DNA of 64,000 nt from Clarkia xantiana subsp. parviflora. Its lineage: Eukaryota > Streptophyta > Magnoliopsida > Myrtales > Onagraceae. The position numbers were made by a program, and so were the translations under genes. The stretch is taken from the NCBI GenBank assembly GCA_036873135.1, contig JAPTYO010000005.1, forward strand, positions 19,364,666-19,428,665, read 5' to 3'. The notes under the pieces are model-generated. The model was given only the letters and a program-made list of their open reading frames with translations. It did not search any database and was not told the origin of the DNA. Below are positions 35,372-45,790 of the stretch, piece by piece. Position 1 is the first letter of the stretch; every line of letters starts with the position of its first letter.

Positions 35372-37197
35372 GAAGAAATCACCATTTCTTCATTTACAGT
35401 CCACGACCGGGACCTCTTTCCTAGCACCACAGCAGCAGAGATGCGGGAAGCATAATTCTCTCGAGAAGCGGAGGTGTCACCTCCTGCTGCCATCCCTCCG
35501 TGAATGGCGTTAATGGTTCCTCGCCTCTCCTTACGGGCACCGGAACCGGAGGATTCCGGCTCAACCTTCTTCTTCTTCGGGGATCGGTCAGGGGACTTGG
35601 AACGGGACCGCGACCGAGTTTTGGAACGGGATCGGCACCGTCCCCTTCCGACGAACTCCTTCAGCTTCCCCTTCTGGATCAGCTTCTCTATCTCCTTCTT
35701 CAGCTCCCGACAGTTATCTGTGTCGTGACCATTGGCTCGATGGTAGCGACAGTAACGATCAGAGCGGCCTCCCAAGAACTCTCCTTCCTTCCTCGGGGGG
35801 TATCGGGCGAGACCCTGCCGATCCATCACAGCTAGGACGGAGGTCATCGAACTGTTGATGGGGACATTACGACCCTCACGGTTATCCTTCCTCGGGGGAC
35901 GCTTGTCCTCTCTTCTCTCGGGGCGACCACGGCTCCTACTTCCCTCCGATTTGTCGCTCCCCTTGCGATCATCCGACAACTTGGACGATGGCTTTCCTCT
36001 TCCTGACTTCGGAGGATCAAGCTCTCCGGCAGCAATCTTCGACTCCTGCACGTCGATTTGCTGCTTCACCCTCGCTTGCAGGGCCTCCATGCTCCACACA
36101 GCCTTCGCGGCTACACTGTGCATCAAATAGGAACCATACGGAGCACTCAGGTTCCGAAGGAAAGTGCGGATAGTCTCTCCCTCCGATATCTCCTCATCGA
36201 TCTTTGCGGCACTAGCAGTGAACCGTTGGTAGTAGTATGCCAACGACTCGTCGGATCTCTGCACCACCTGGGTCAAAGACCTCACACTCTTCAAGAGACG
36301 CCTACGACCTTGATACTGCTTGATGAAGCGGTCGTGCATATCGGCCCAGCACGTGATACTTCCCGGCGGTAGGCTGAAAAACCATGTCATGGCACTTTCT
36401 CCCAAGGTGATCGGGAACAGCGAACACACGAGGTGATCATTCGAGGTCCTACCCATACAGGCCTGGACACGCCTCTGAACATGACGGACCGGGTCTCCTT
36501 CACCATCATACTCCTTGATGGTCGGGATGCCTAGCCCTGGCGGGGCGACAGTATCCAGCAACCGTTGAACAAAAGGGTGAGTAGATCGGTCCCTTAGCTC
36601 CGATGTCATGTGCTTCTGATCGCCCATGCATATGTTGACGATTTTCACCACCTGATCGGGGGTGATGGGGCCATTCAGGGGAATGGTCCTGTGCTGCACT
36701 GGTCCGGGACCATCAACCACAAACTTCTCCGAGTTCGCGGGTTCCTTACCCTTATTCCTGGGCTGAACCTCCTGTTCTTCTTGAACCTCCCTCGGAGGAG
36801 GTGGAGGCAGCTCCTCTCGTGGAGGCAACTCCCCTGCCCTCCTGGCAGCCTCTCTCTTGTCCAGTAGAGCCTCCATAGCTGCCAAGAACATAGGCATAGC
36901 ATCTGCTACTGCCTTGGTCAGCTCCAAGTTTGAGGAAGCACCTACCTCCCTCCGCGGGATTTCTTCTCTGTGCACCACCGGATTTGGAGGAGCATCCACC
37001 TCCCTTGGCGGGATATCTTGTCTGTTCACCTCCGTGTCTCGGAATGAGACCTCATAATCATCACCATGCCCCCCTGTTTGAGAAGCAGCGGGTTGCTCAC
37101 CTTGTTCAGCAGCATATTCCGGCAGCGTGGAATTCAGAGTTCCAGCAGGGCGAGAACTGCCGGCCTGGACTTGCTTCTTCTTGCCACCACCAGCCAT
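35356..37197 (-). CDS. E3 Gag, open reading frame with zinc knuckle and Arg/Ser tract
   Basis: 613 codons from ATG 37197. Gag forms the virus-like particle and binds element RNA. Residues 1-150: low complexity, with a proline run near 130-140. Residues about 230-350: retrotransposon Gag core (GDPVRHVQRRVQACMGR to FLRNLSAPYG). Residues about 395-450: basic. Residues 483-496: CCHC-like knuckle CRYHRANGHDTDNC. Residues about 517-545: a tract of Arg-Ser dipeptides (RSRSKTRSRSRSKSPDRSPKKKK). Then the protease linker IHGGMAAGG. The frame ends early at 35356 through a 1-base loss that separates it from the protease. Only Gag in the window without an internal stop; it could in principle be made. Confidence 0.88.
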   Translation of the reverse strand: MAGGGKKKQVQAGSSRPAGTLNSTLPEYAAEQGEQPAASQTGGHGDDYEVSFRDTEVNRQDIPPREVDAPPNPVVHREEIPRREVGASSNLELTKAVADAMPMFLAAMEALLDKREAARRAGELPPREELPPPPPREVQEEQEVQPRNKGKEPANSEKFVVDGPGPVQHRTIPLNGPITPDQVVKIVNICMGDQKHMTSELRDRSTHPFVQRLLDTVAPPGLGIPTIKEYDGEGDPVRHVQRRVQACMGRTSNDHLVCSLFPITLGESAMTWFFSLPPGSITCWADMHDRFIKQYQGRRRLLKSVRSLTQVVQRSDESLAYYYQRFTASAAKIDEEISEGETIRTFLRNLSAPYGSYLMHSVAAKAVWSMEALQARVKQQIDVQESKIAAGELDPPKSGRGKPSSKLSDDRKGSDKSEGSRSRGRPERREDKRPPRKDNREGRNVPINSSMTSVLAVMDRQGLARYPPRKEGEFLGGRSDRYCRYHRANGHDTDNCRELKKEIEKLIQKGKLKEFVGRGRCRSRSKTRSRSRSKSPDRSPKKKKVEPESSGSGARKERRGTINAIHGGMAAGGDTSASRENYASRISAAVVLGKRSRSWTVNEEMVISSQRRI

Positions 37198-37251
37198 CTA
37201 TCTAGTAGAAACTATTTTGGCTTTTCGTAAGTTTCCCACAGACGGCGCCAA

Positions 37252-37990
37252 TGTTGGATCACGGTCGAAGCTCCGTTACGTTCTTGATGGAAAGCTTGAA
37301 CTCCAGGGCTCCGCGTAATCCTGCAAAAGGGGATGACCTGGGTGGTGACCCAGAATCCCTCTCTGATGCTCAAATGAGTGTATGAATGATGGGTGTGTTA
37401 AGCAGCAATCTAAGTTCGTATTAGAGAATGTCTTTTCTGAGGTAACTTCCTCCTTTATATCGGAGGGGAAGTTACTCAGTTACTTGTAACCGCGCCCGGC
37501 AGTTTTACCCACGATTCCGCATATCTCGTACAGGATTCCATATATCTCGCCCCACGCTCCGTGTATCTCGCCCACTCTCCGCGTATCTCGGGCACGCCCT
37601 GCGTATCTCGGGGGAGGTTATCTGTATCTTAACCGTCTCCCCACTACTCTATCTAGTAGGCGGGTTTCTCGGTCTTATCCTCTGATTACAAGTCCCGACT
37701 CCTATCGGGGACTCCAGAGTTATCTCATTCTAGGTCACCATCCAGGTCCCCTTGTCTCACGAGACAGGTCCAGCCTCCTCGGGGCTTTATTATCGGGGCC
37801 TTCTCAAAGGCATATCGGGGCCTACTCAGAGGCTTCTTGTCGGGAGCATTCAGCTCATATATCGGGACCGCTAAAGTCGGGACCCTTCATACTGGGCTTC
37901 TGGGCCTTCCAGGCCTTTCACAAGGCCCACTGGACTTACTCGCCGTCCATTGACTGTTAACGGGGCTAAAGATTACATCGGAACCCATCA
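37252..37990 (-). repeat. E3 5' LTR (739 bp)
   Basis: TG...CA, flanked by the primer site (37235-37250) and the TSD gagca (37991-37995). Confidence 0.95.
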
Positions 37991-37998
37991 GAGCATAA

Positions 37999-38344
37999 GA
38001 GCACTTCCAATGGTAGTTCCTAGTTCCTAGTTCCCGGTTCCATGTTGTAAATTTATCATTGTAGAGAGTTCATAGTTCCTAGTTTCACTTACTGTTGGTT
38101 CCTATTGGTAATGATTAAATAGGAACTTGGCTTTCCAACGGGAGTTCCTAATTCCTAAATTTGCCACTGGACGCTGACTAGGGGCCACTACCCACTAGGC
38201 ATGACTAGGATTACTAATATTACCATTTTGCCATTATCAAGTGAATAGTGAAGTGAGACAGTTCTCACTAGTAGGAACTCCCCTGTTACTGTTCACGTCG
38301 GTTCCTACTCTTTAATATTATTTTATTCAATTATTTTGCTTCTC

Positions 38345-38389
<45 letters not shown>

Positions 38390-40113
38390 TACATATATAT
38401 AAAATTATGCTACGCTAAGCCGAACAATGACACGAGCCGTAATAGGTCGCTTATAATATTAAATAAGTTAAATAATAACACGAACCAAAATTACTACGTT
38501 TTAACTTCGAATCAACTTCAGAGTTTCCAGACTCAATTTGTTTATATTTTACCATGTAACACAACCATGAATTCTAAATTTTGAAAAATAGTATAGAATT
38601 CCATATTATTATACGTGAAATATTTTTTTATTAAAAAATATTATGTTATTTTAATGCATATATATTTATATATAGTCTACTTATTATATTTATTATTTTA
38701 TAAAATGAATATATTTTTTACTATGATAAATATATAAAAAATAATATTTTTAGGATGATATACAATATATTTTTATTTTATGTATATTTAAATTATTAGT
38801 AAAAACACATGAGGGCTTCACCTTAAACCGATTTAGTAATATGTATCTAATTAATGTGCATAAACGTGGTTCTGCTAACGACGATGAATCAAGACTTGTC
38901 AATCGATGAATAACAAATATAAACTGATATGATGAAATAATATTGATTCAATTAATTTAATTAATCACTATTATTATATCAATAATTATATTTATCAATA
39001 ATCATGCCCGCTGAGTAAAGACTGCACCTATTAGTAATATTACTATAGTAAAGTAGAGTATAATTATTGAAAAGATTCATAACTTCTAAAGTTATATTTG
39101 ATTTTTCCATAGTGAATTATCAAATCAAACTGAAAAAAAAAAAAAAAGATTCAAGACGATTTGGTCGAACATCTCTGGCAATTTAGTAATGTGTGTGACA
39201 ATTCTATGTAGTCTCATATATATATATATATGTTAATTTTAATTGGCAACATTAATTTTGTTTATATATTTTTTTGTAACATAATTTTTAAATAATTCCA
39301 ATCATTATTAAAAACTTATGTGCTCATTTATATATTATATTTTTTTATACAATTTTTAAATACCAAAGGAATCGTAATTACTTTTAAATGTATAGTACGT
39401 AAATAATTGAACTAACCTAACGACGCCGACTTTCAAATTTTAGAATAATTAACAACACATGTCGGTAAAGTTGGAACACAAATATTTGATCTAAAATTGA
39501 AACTTTGACGAATTCATAAAAAATGTAAAATTCCGTTAAACAATCAATTATATTTTTATGATTTTGTACATATTTTTTCCAAGTTTATTTTAATTAATTC
39601 AATCTGACACTTGAATATCATTCATTGGTTTGTTCATGTCCGTAATTTTTAAAATATGAATATTTAATTTACATATAATGCTTAAAAAAACTGATCAAAC
39701 ATCTATTGGATTTTAATACGTTGACTCAAATGTTTATATATATATAATATTCTCATTTTTAGTTGACAAATTTAACATATTATCTGTATTTTTATGTAAT
39801 ATGATTTTCAATTATGACAATCATATTTAACAAAATTACATGCTTATTTTTATATTATGTTTGTAACTTTTTATATAATTATTTAAATACTAAAATAAGT
39901 TTATATTTATAATTATTTAATTTATCTATAGAGTTTTTTGTACAAAAAGTTATATTGTGAGTATAGAATTATGTGGGTCCCAATTTGGAAGTGGAACTAG
40001 GTCTCCACCACTGGAGAGAGTTCATATTTTACTGTAGCAGTTCCTACTTTGATGAGTTGGCACTGACGTGGCGGGTGAGGTGGAGGAATTAGGAACTCAC
40101 CATTGGAAATGCT
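37999..40113. mobile_element. Non-autonomous TIR element, PIF/Harbinger-like
   Basis: Inverted ends: left gagcacttccaatggtagtt, right (reverse complement) agcatttccaatggtgagtt, continuing imperfectly through TCCTAgTTCC. Flanked by TAA on both sides (37996-37998, 40114-40116), as expected for a 3-bp PIF/Harbinger target duplication. The interior of about 2.1 kb is very AT-rich and holds no transposase frame, so it depends on another element. Superfamily is inferred from TSD length and TIR style only. Confidence 0.6.
38347..38400. repeat. ATT/AT microsatellite
   Basis: (ATT)n of about 11 units followed by (AT)n inside the TIR element. Confidence 0.9.
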
Positions 40114-40259
40114 TAAGGAACGAAACCACAACCAAGAATATCATAATAATAGATAATCTAATATAATTGTACCGACTTTCAATAGTATTTAAATCCCGGA
40201 ACTTTTAAACAACTATCTTCTCATTGAGTAGGCGTGGTAATTTTCTGATATTATATCTT

Positions 40260-40773
40260 GGGAAAAGAACCTATTTATTGTCTCAAGTTTGCCTCATGTT
40301 TCAGTTTGGTGTCTGAAGTTTAAAATGTTAAAATAGACTGTCCCAGGTTCATTTTTGTTAAAATTTGGTGTCTCTGCCCGTCTTTTCCTCTTCTTTCAAC
40401 CATTTTCATCAATCGACTCAACCACTTATAATCAATCACTTTTTACTTTTCACAAAATCGTCAAATTTCACCCAAAAAGTTGAACCTAATAAAAAAAAGT
40501 TTCCAGCAGAACGATTTCGAGCGACAACAAAGCATGATTTACTTGGGTAAATGTGGCCAGCTTCTTAGGTGATGGTCCCGACAAAGTGACGAGAAGGGAG
40601 CATGCTTGGGAGCTTGGATATGACAGACGGTTTCGTCGGGATTGGCTTCTCTAAAGTAATCACACTAAGACACCAAATTTCAACCAAAATGAAACCTGAG
40701 ACACTCAATTTAAACGCCAGACACCAAACTGAAACATGAGGCAAACTTGAGACATTAAATAGGTTCTTTTCCC
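40260..40773. mobile_element. Mutator-type MITE, copy A (514 bp)
   Basis: Long imperfect terminal inverted repeats of more than 100 bp starting GGGAAAAGAACCTATTTA and ending with its complement. A perfect 9-bp target-site duplication ttatatctt lies at 40251-40259 and 40774-40782. Nine-base TSDs and long TIRs are diagnostic of Mutator-like elements. The 280-bp centre is not repeated elsewhere in the window except in copy B and has no transposase. Confidence 0.85.
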
Positions 40774-40782
40774 TTATATCTT

Positions 40783-41238
40783 TCTATCAATAATCAATTC
40801 TCATATTGATCTCTCTAACCATATTTGAAGAACCGATAAAAAAAGGAAAAAAAACATGGCTTGAAGCTTCAAATAATGAGTTTCAGTAAATCCGAAATTA
40901 CTAAATAATATCTTTACAATATGTAAAACCATATTTGAAGAATAAACCACAACAGAATAGCAGTCAAGAGAAGAATCTAAAACCACACAATTGCTCTCTG
41001 ATCTAAAACCACACAATCATTTATGTATTAGTTTCTATATATTCTATAAATAATCAATTCCGTCGGATTGATCTAAAACCATATATAAAGAATTATTCAA
41101 AAAGAAATCTGGTTAATCAAAATCAAAGTTCATATAAATATAACATGTTCTAAGCTGGGTTTTTAAATCTTGATTCGCATACATTAGGTTCCTTTTCAGG
41201 TTCCTCGTCCTCATCATCATTCCCGTCAGCACAGATAG
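40783..41238. other. AT-rich sequence, no gene seen
   Basis: Part of duplication unit A. A partly repeated phrase (gatctaaaaccacacaat / taaaaccatat) is present. The segment ends at the E4 target site aattt. Confidence 0.5.
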
Positions 41239-41243
41239 AATTT

Positions 41244-41930
41244 TGTTGGATCACGGTTGGAACTCCGGTACGGTCTTTGACGGAAATCCGAAGTCCTTCG
41301 CTCCACGTAACACTGCAAGAAGGGAATAGACCGGGCGGTGACCCAGAATCCCTCTCCGATGCTTAAATGAGCTCGTGGCAGGCAAAGCAAGCAAAAGTAT
41401 GAGTATGTAATCGCGTGTCTGATCTGAGGTAACTTCCTCCTTTATATAGGAGAGGAGTTAGCCCAGTTACCTGGTGAACTGCCAGGGAAGTTAGCCCACG
41501 TTCCGTTTATCTCGGCCACGTTCCGCTTATCCCGGCCACGTTCCGCCTATCTCGGGCCACTCCAGCTTATCTCGGGCTAGTTCCCCACTACTCTGGTAGT
41601 GGGCGTGTTTCTCGGTCTTAACCTCTGATAGCAAGTCCCGACCAATATCGGGGACTCCAGAATTATCTCATTAGGTCACCGCTCGGGGCCCCTCGTCATA
41701 TTGACAGGGCCAACATTCTCAGGGATTCAACATCGGGGCCTACTTAAAGGCATATCATCGGGAGCGTCCGGCTTGCATATCGGGACCGACCTTGTCGGGA
41801 CCCTTCATCATCAGGACCCATCCTGTCGGGACCCTTCGTATTGGTCTTCTTGACCTCTTTCCAGGCCCAGTGGGCCCATTCACCGTTTACTCGTCGTTAA
41901 AGGGCCTAACGGCTATAGCGAAACCCATCA
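41244..41930 (-). repeat. E4 3' LTR (687 bp)
   Basis: TG...CA. Contains about 43 bp near its low-coordinate end that the 5' LTR lacks. U3 shows three clear 20-bp tandem units (cacgttccgcttatcccggc type) at about 41500-41560. The minus-strand TATA box is at about 41434-41441. Confidence 0.93.
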
Positions 41931-42169
41931 TTTGCCCCCAAGACATGAGTGACTTACAGTGTCGTGTCTTTCAACTCCTGACCTCCCGATATTGGTATCG
42001 GAGGCTTTTCCCTTGACAATTTATTGACACGGATCTTCTCGTCCACGATTCCTCGATGCCTCGAGGATAGTCACCAAATCCGAGAAGACTCCTCGGTTAC
42101 TCGGCCATTAAATGCATCGGGTAACGAAGCGACGGCTTGGGTTCTCGTGTCTGTTTTTTCTGAAAAAGC

Positions 42170-42461
42170 ACTTTTCAGGCCGTTTCATCATTAACGTCTC
42201 TTTCCATTCTGCTCCCTTTTATCTCAACGGCTCGGATTGAAACGTTTCGCCTTCAACGGTCCAGATTAGAATGTCCTTTCGACTATCCCTTCTCCTATAA
42301 AACCCTAATTCCGGGCACTGTTCTTCTTTCTCTTTTACCGTTTCACTCTCTGCGATTTCAAAAGCTCTGCAACTTCGAAAGCTTAAGTTCTTCTTCGGCT
42401 TCTTGTTTTCCGATCAGTCTTCCGGCGACCGTTAAGATCATCATTTTCACTTCGATTCATC
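42170..42461 (+). promoter_or_regulatory. Promoter of the E4 antisense gene
   Basis: TATAAAAC at 42297-42304, about 160 bp before the ATG; cttcaacggtccagatt upstream at about 42251-42268. The block is recognisably the same as in E1-E3, though more diverged. Confidence 0.6.
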
Positions 42462-45253
42462 ATGTCTGGTAAGACTTCCTTCTCTGATGTTAGCGTAGCC
42501 TTCCCCTTGTCTTTGATCAGTTTGCTTGTGTTTTTCCGAAAACCCACTACGCCTTTTCTTGCCATGGCTAATTTTCAGACAGCGGATCCAGTTCTGGGGG
42601 GAGAAAACCCTTCAACTTCGATTACGCTCCCAATGAAATCTCGGTGACTGCCTATGATGCAGCTCTCCGAGAAGGATGCATTACCTTAACCTGGGAGCCT
42701 CGCCTTCCTTACTCTCGCCATCGTGCCTCGGGTGACCCTATGGTCACTCGTCCCGAAGAAGGGGAGGTATTTGTCTCTACCGGAAAAATATCGGCAGGGA
42801 TCCGATTCCCCTTTTGTGGGAATTTGGTTGAGATGTGCGCCCATTACAAGACGCATCCGACTACCTTCTCCCCACATGCCATCCGCGTGTGGAATGCTTT
42901 TCAAGTCCTCTGCTTCCGACAAAAGTGGGTCTACAGCCTCCAACTCTTCCGAACCTTCTACGGACTGAAGTGCAACGAGGCTGGGGTTTGCGCCTTCTAT
43001 CCTCGAATGCCAAAATTGAATAAGCAGCAGCTTGCGCGGTGTAGTTGGACCAGCGACACCTGGAAGGTTGTCAAGGGTCGGGGACTCCTCATTGACACAG
43101 GGTCCGACAACAGCGGGTGGAAGATGAGCTACTTCTTCATTAAGAACAGTTCTATCACATGGCCCCGATGGGAAGTTGAAGCGGACTCTCCTCCCGCTTA
43201 TCACACCTATTCCGATGAAGACTTCCAAATCCTTCACTGCATCCAGCTTTACCGTTGGGGGGATTCTTACACTCCCCTCGACGCTAACTCCCTCAAGGAG
43301 CGGGACCTGGTGGATGCCGGGATCCGCCTCCTCGATACGATCTCCAGGGGTCAACTCCACGACGGCCCCTCCGATGTGGTTCCTTGGGTAAAATTTATAA
43401 TCATGTCTCTGTTTTCCATTGTTTGCAGCTAAGAAGGTATCACTGCTGACCAATCTCCTCCTTAAGCAGGGAGAGACCGATGCTATCCAGCGCCCCGCGT
43501 GGAAGAGGAAGTCAGCAAAGAAGGCCACCACTCCGTCGGCATCTCCCTCCTTGGAGAGGACTAAGCGGGCCCGGGTAGAGGAGATGGACATGCTCTTCAA
43601 TGTCCAAAATGCTGAAGAAGGTAAACAGCTCCGCCTAGCTATTAAATCGTACAGGAAGCAAGTTCCTAAGGAGTTAATCCCCTCCAGCAAGGAGGCCTGA
43701 ATCAAAGAGATCAAACGCATCCTCCGAAGGGAAACTCCCCACATCCTCAAAGCGGGTTACTACAACTACCACGGGAAAGACCAATACGTCTCTCGGCGCG
43801 TCATTTGGTGTAAGGATCCTGACCAACTTCCTGACTATCTTTCTGAAGCATCTCATCCTCTAGGTGCAGGTCATTCGGGAGCTCAGTCGGGGGCTAGAGC
43901 TTCAGCAGGGGCACCACCTTTCAGTGCTCAAGTTGGAGAGGGTCTCCCTCAACTTCCTGCCCCGATGGGATCGGGGGCTGAAGAAACCCCGACAGGCGAT
44001 CAGTTTCGTCGGGTGGAAGACCTGGACTCCTCCGAGGAGACAGATGAGGGACTCGCCTTGATTCGTCGTCGGGGGATGAGGCAGTCCCCACTGAAGCCAA
44101 CCTCCAGGGGGCTGCCCCCCTCACCTCCTCCGCAGCAGTACTCGCCCATTCACAGCTTGACTCCCTCTAGGTCCCAGGGCGACTCGGAGATGCGCACCTC
44201 CAAGACTCCAGTCGGTCCTCCTCCTCTCCCCTTGGACGGGAGCTTCTACAAGGCCTACGAACCCGACCAGGAGGCGGCTCCCTGGGCCCCGATCCAGACG
44301 CTGCAAGGAGTTCAGCTCCGACAGGGTGACACATACCCGGAGCTGGGTTTGCATTTGGTGGCAGGCTTGGTTCTGCCATCTCTGAAGCTTCCGCTCTCCC
44401 TGGATCGGGAGGACATCCGCGCGGATATCCGTGGAATGGCTATTCGTCGGGTGGAGGTAAGGTTCCGACTTTCTCCCTTTAATCGATAAGGTAATATATT
44501 CATGTGCTGACCTTTTCCTCTTTTCTTCGCAGGAGATGGCAGACATAAACCGCTGTTTCGGGTACATCCTGACCCTCGAGGAGGCTCTGGAGCAGGAGCG
44601 GGCCAAGGGGGCTCCCGCGGTTGTGGCCAAGCTTGAGGAGGATCTCGCCGCCTCCGAGTCTTCGAGGGTGAAATCGGCTAAGGAGCAGGCCCTCCTCAAT
44701 CGAAAGACTCGGGACCTCCAAAAGCAGGTTCATGACTTCGAGGGGCTGCTGAAGCGGGAGCAGCAGGAACGGAAAAAGGACGCAGAGGCTCGGGACAGAC
44801 TTGTCCTCGAGAAGAAGGCTCTGGAAGACGCCAAGGCAGGACTGGAGCGGGAAATTGCTGAAGTTCCTGCCAAGCTGGCCGCGGCTGAGACCAAGGGTCG
44901 GGAGGATTATCGGGGCTCTGAGGACTTCCAAGCTGACGCGGTGAAATTCTGCACCGCGGAGGTGGAGAACACCCTCTTCAACGCGGTCGAGGAGCTCCAT
45001 CTGGAGTATGGCGACGCCATTAGCTTCGATAAGTCTGCGACTCTCGCCCCCTTTGCGAAGAGGTATTTCGACCTCTCGGAGGAGTGTGATGAGGGCCACA
45101 CCTCCGCGGGTATTGAAGACATGGCGGAGCTTCCAAGTGCCGACGACAGTTGATCCCCCGATAATCGACCCTCCAGCAGTCGAACCTGTGGAGCCTTCTG
45201 CCACAGATCTCGTGGATCCTGCTTCCGCTGATGCTGACAAGGACCAAGCTTAA
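42462..45253 (+). pseudogene. E4 antisense spliced gene
   Basis: Exons 42462-42468, 42579-43387, about 43434-44456 and 44533-45153, with the original terminus at 45253. N-terminal part NFDYAPNEISVTAYDAALREGCI is like E2, and then the conserved domain follows (GIRFPFCGNLVEMC, SPHAIRVWNAFQ, LFRTFYGLKCN). Exon 3 carries RLAIKSYRKQVPKELIP and a long Pro/Ser linker; exon 4 is coiled coil. Lesions: TGA at 43698-43700 in exon 3, and a frameshift in exon 4 so that the frame ends at 45153 and the NKDQA-type tail (DKDQA) lies in another frame. Intron 2 would be 46 bases. Confidence 0.78.
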
Positions 45254-45359
45254 TGCTCTATCTTTATAGTCCTTGTAATTTTCCTCTCTATGTAATGTAT
45301 CCTCGGGCCTTTGAGCCCTCCAAATATCAAACTATTTTAGTTCCGATTTATTGTTGCAC

Positions 45360-45790
45360 TTCTCAAAGCGACTTAACTATGTCATTTAAGGCGATTTAGC
45401 ACGTCACCTAAGACATTTCAACACATCACTTAAGACGATTTAGCCCACACCACTTAAGGCGATTTAACTGTGCCAATTAAGGCAATTCAATTCGCACCAC
45501 CTAAGGCGACTTAGCCACACTTAGAATAAATCTAGGAACCACGCACCACCTAAGGCGACTTTGCCACTTAAGGCCATTTACTTGCACCACGTAAGGCGAC
45601 TTACCAACACTTAGAATAAATCTAAGAAAAATCTGATCGGAAGCAACCTCTTTATTCATTGATGGCTCAAAATCTGCTTACATCGAATCAAACGATAGAT
45701 AACTTGCACCACTTAAGGCGACTTAATAACATCGTGCACCACTAAAGGCGACTTAATAACATCGTGCACCACTGAAGGCGACTTAATATC
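45360..45790. repeat. E4 short tandem repeats between antisense gene and pol
   Basis: About 10-15 degenerate units of roughly 25-35 bp built on caccacttaaggcgactta. Simpler than the arrays in E1-E3 but at the same place. Confidence 0.8.

Larger units (their letters stand above)
29168..37990 (-). mobile_element. E3: Tat-type LTR retrotransposon, RT to integrase deleted
   Basis: Perfect target-site duplication gagca (29163-29167 and 37991-37995). Both LTRs are 739 bp; by-eye comparison finds about 17 differences (about 2.3%). Gag is open, the antisense gene is full length with two stops, and pol is deleted from just after the protease to the middle of integrase. Confidence 0.95.
38519..41243. 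repeat. Tandem duplication unit A, left part
   Basis: Nearly the same sequence as 52366-54755 plus 58315-58651. Unit A is interrupted by E4 and resumes at 51992-52365, together about 3.1 kb. It starts inside the TIR element and includes the Mutator MITE. By eye the two copies differ at a few percent of positions. Confidence 0.9.

Noticed and set aside
40365..40550. Small ORF in the MITE core
   Set aside because: Short, poorly placed, and the copy in unit B does not keep the same peptide reliably.
42686..43750. 354-codon minus-strand ORF in E4
   Set aside because: Mirror of antisense-gene exons 2 and 3; the plus strand carries the conserved motifs and splice sites, and the mirror frame is not open in E1 or E3.
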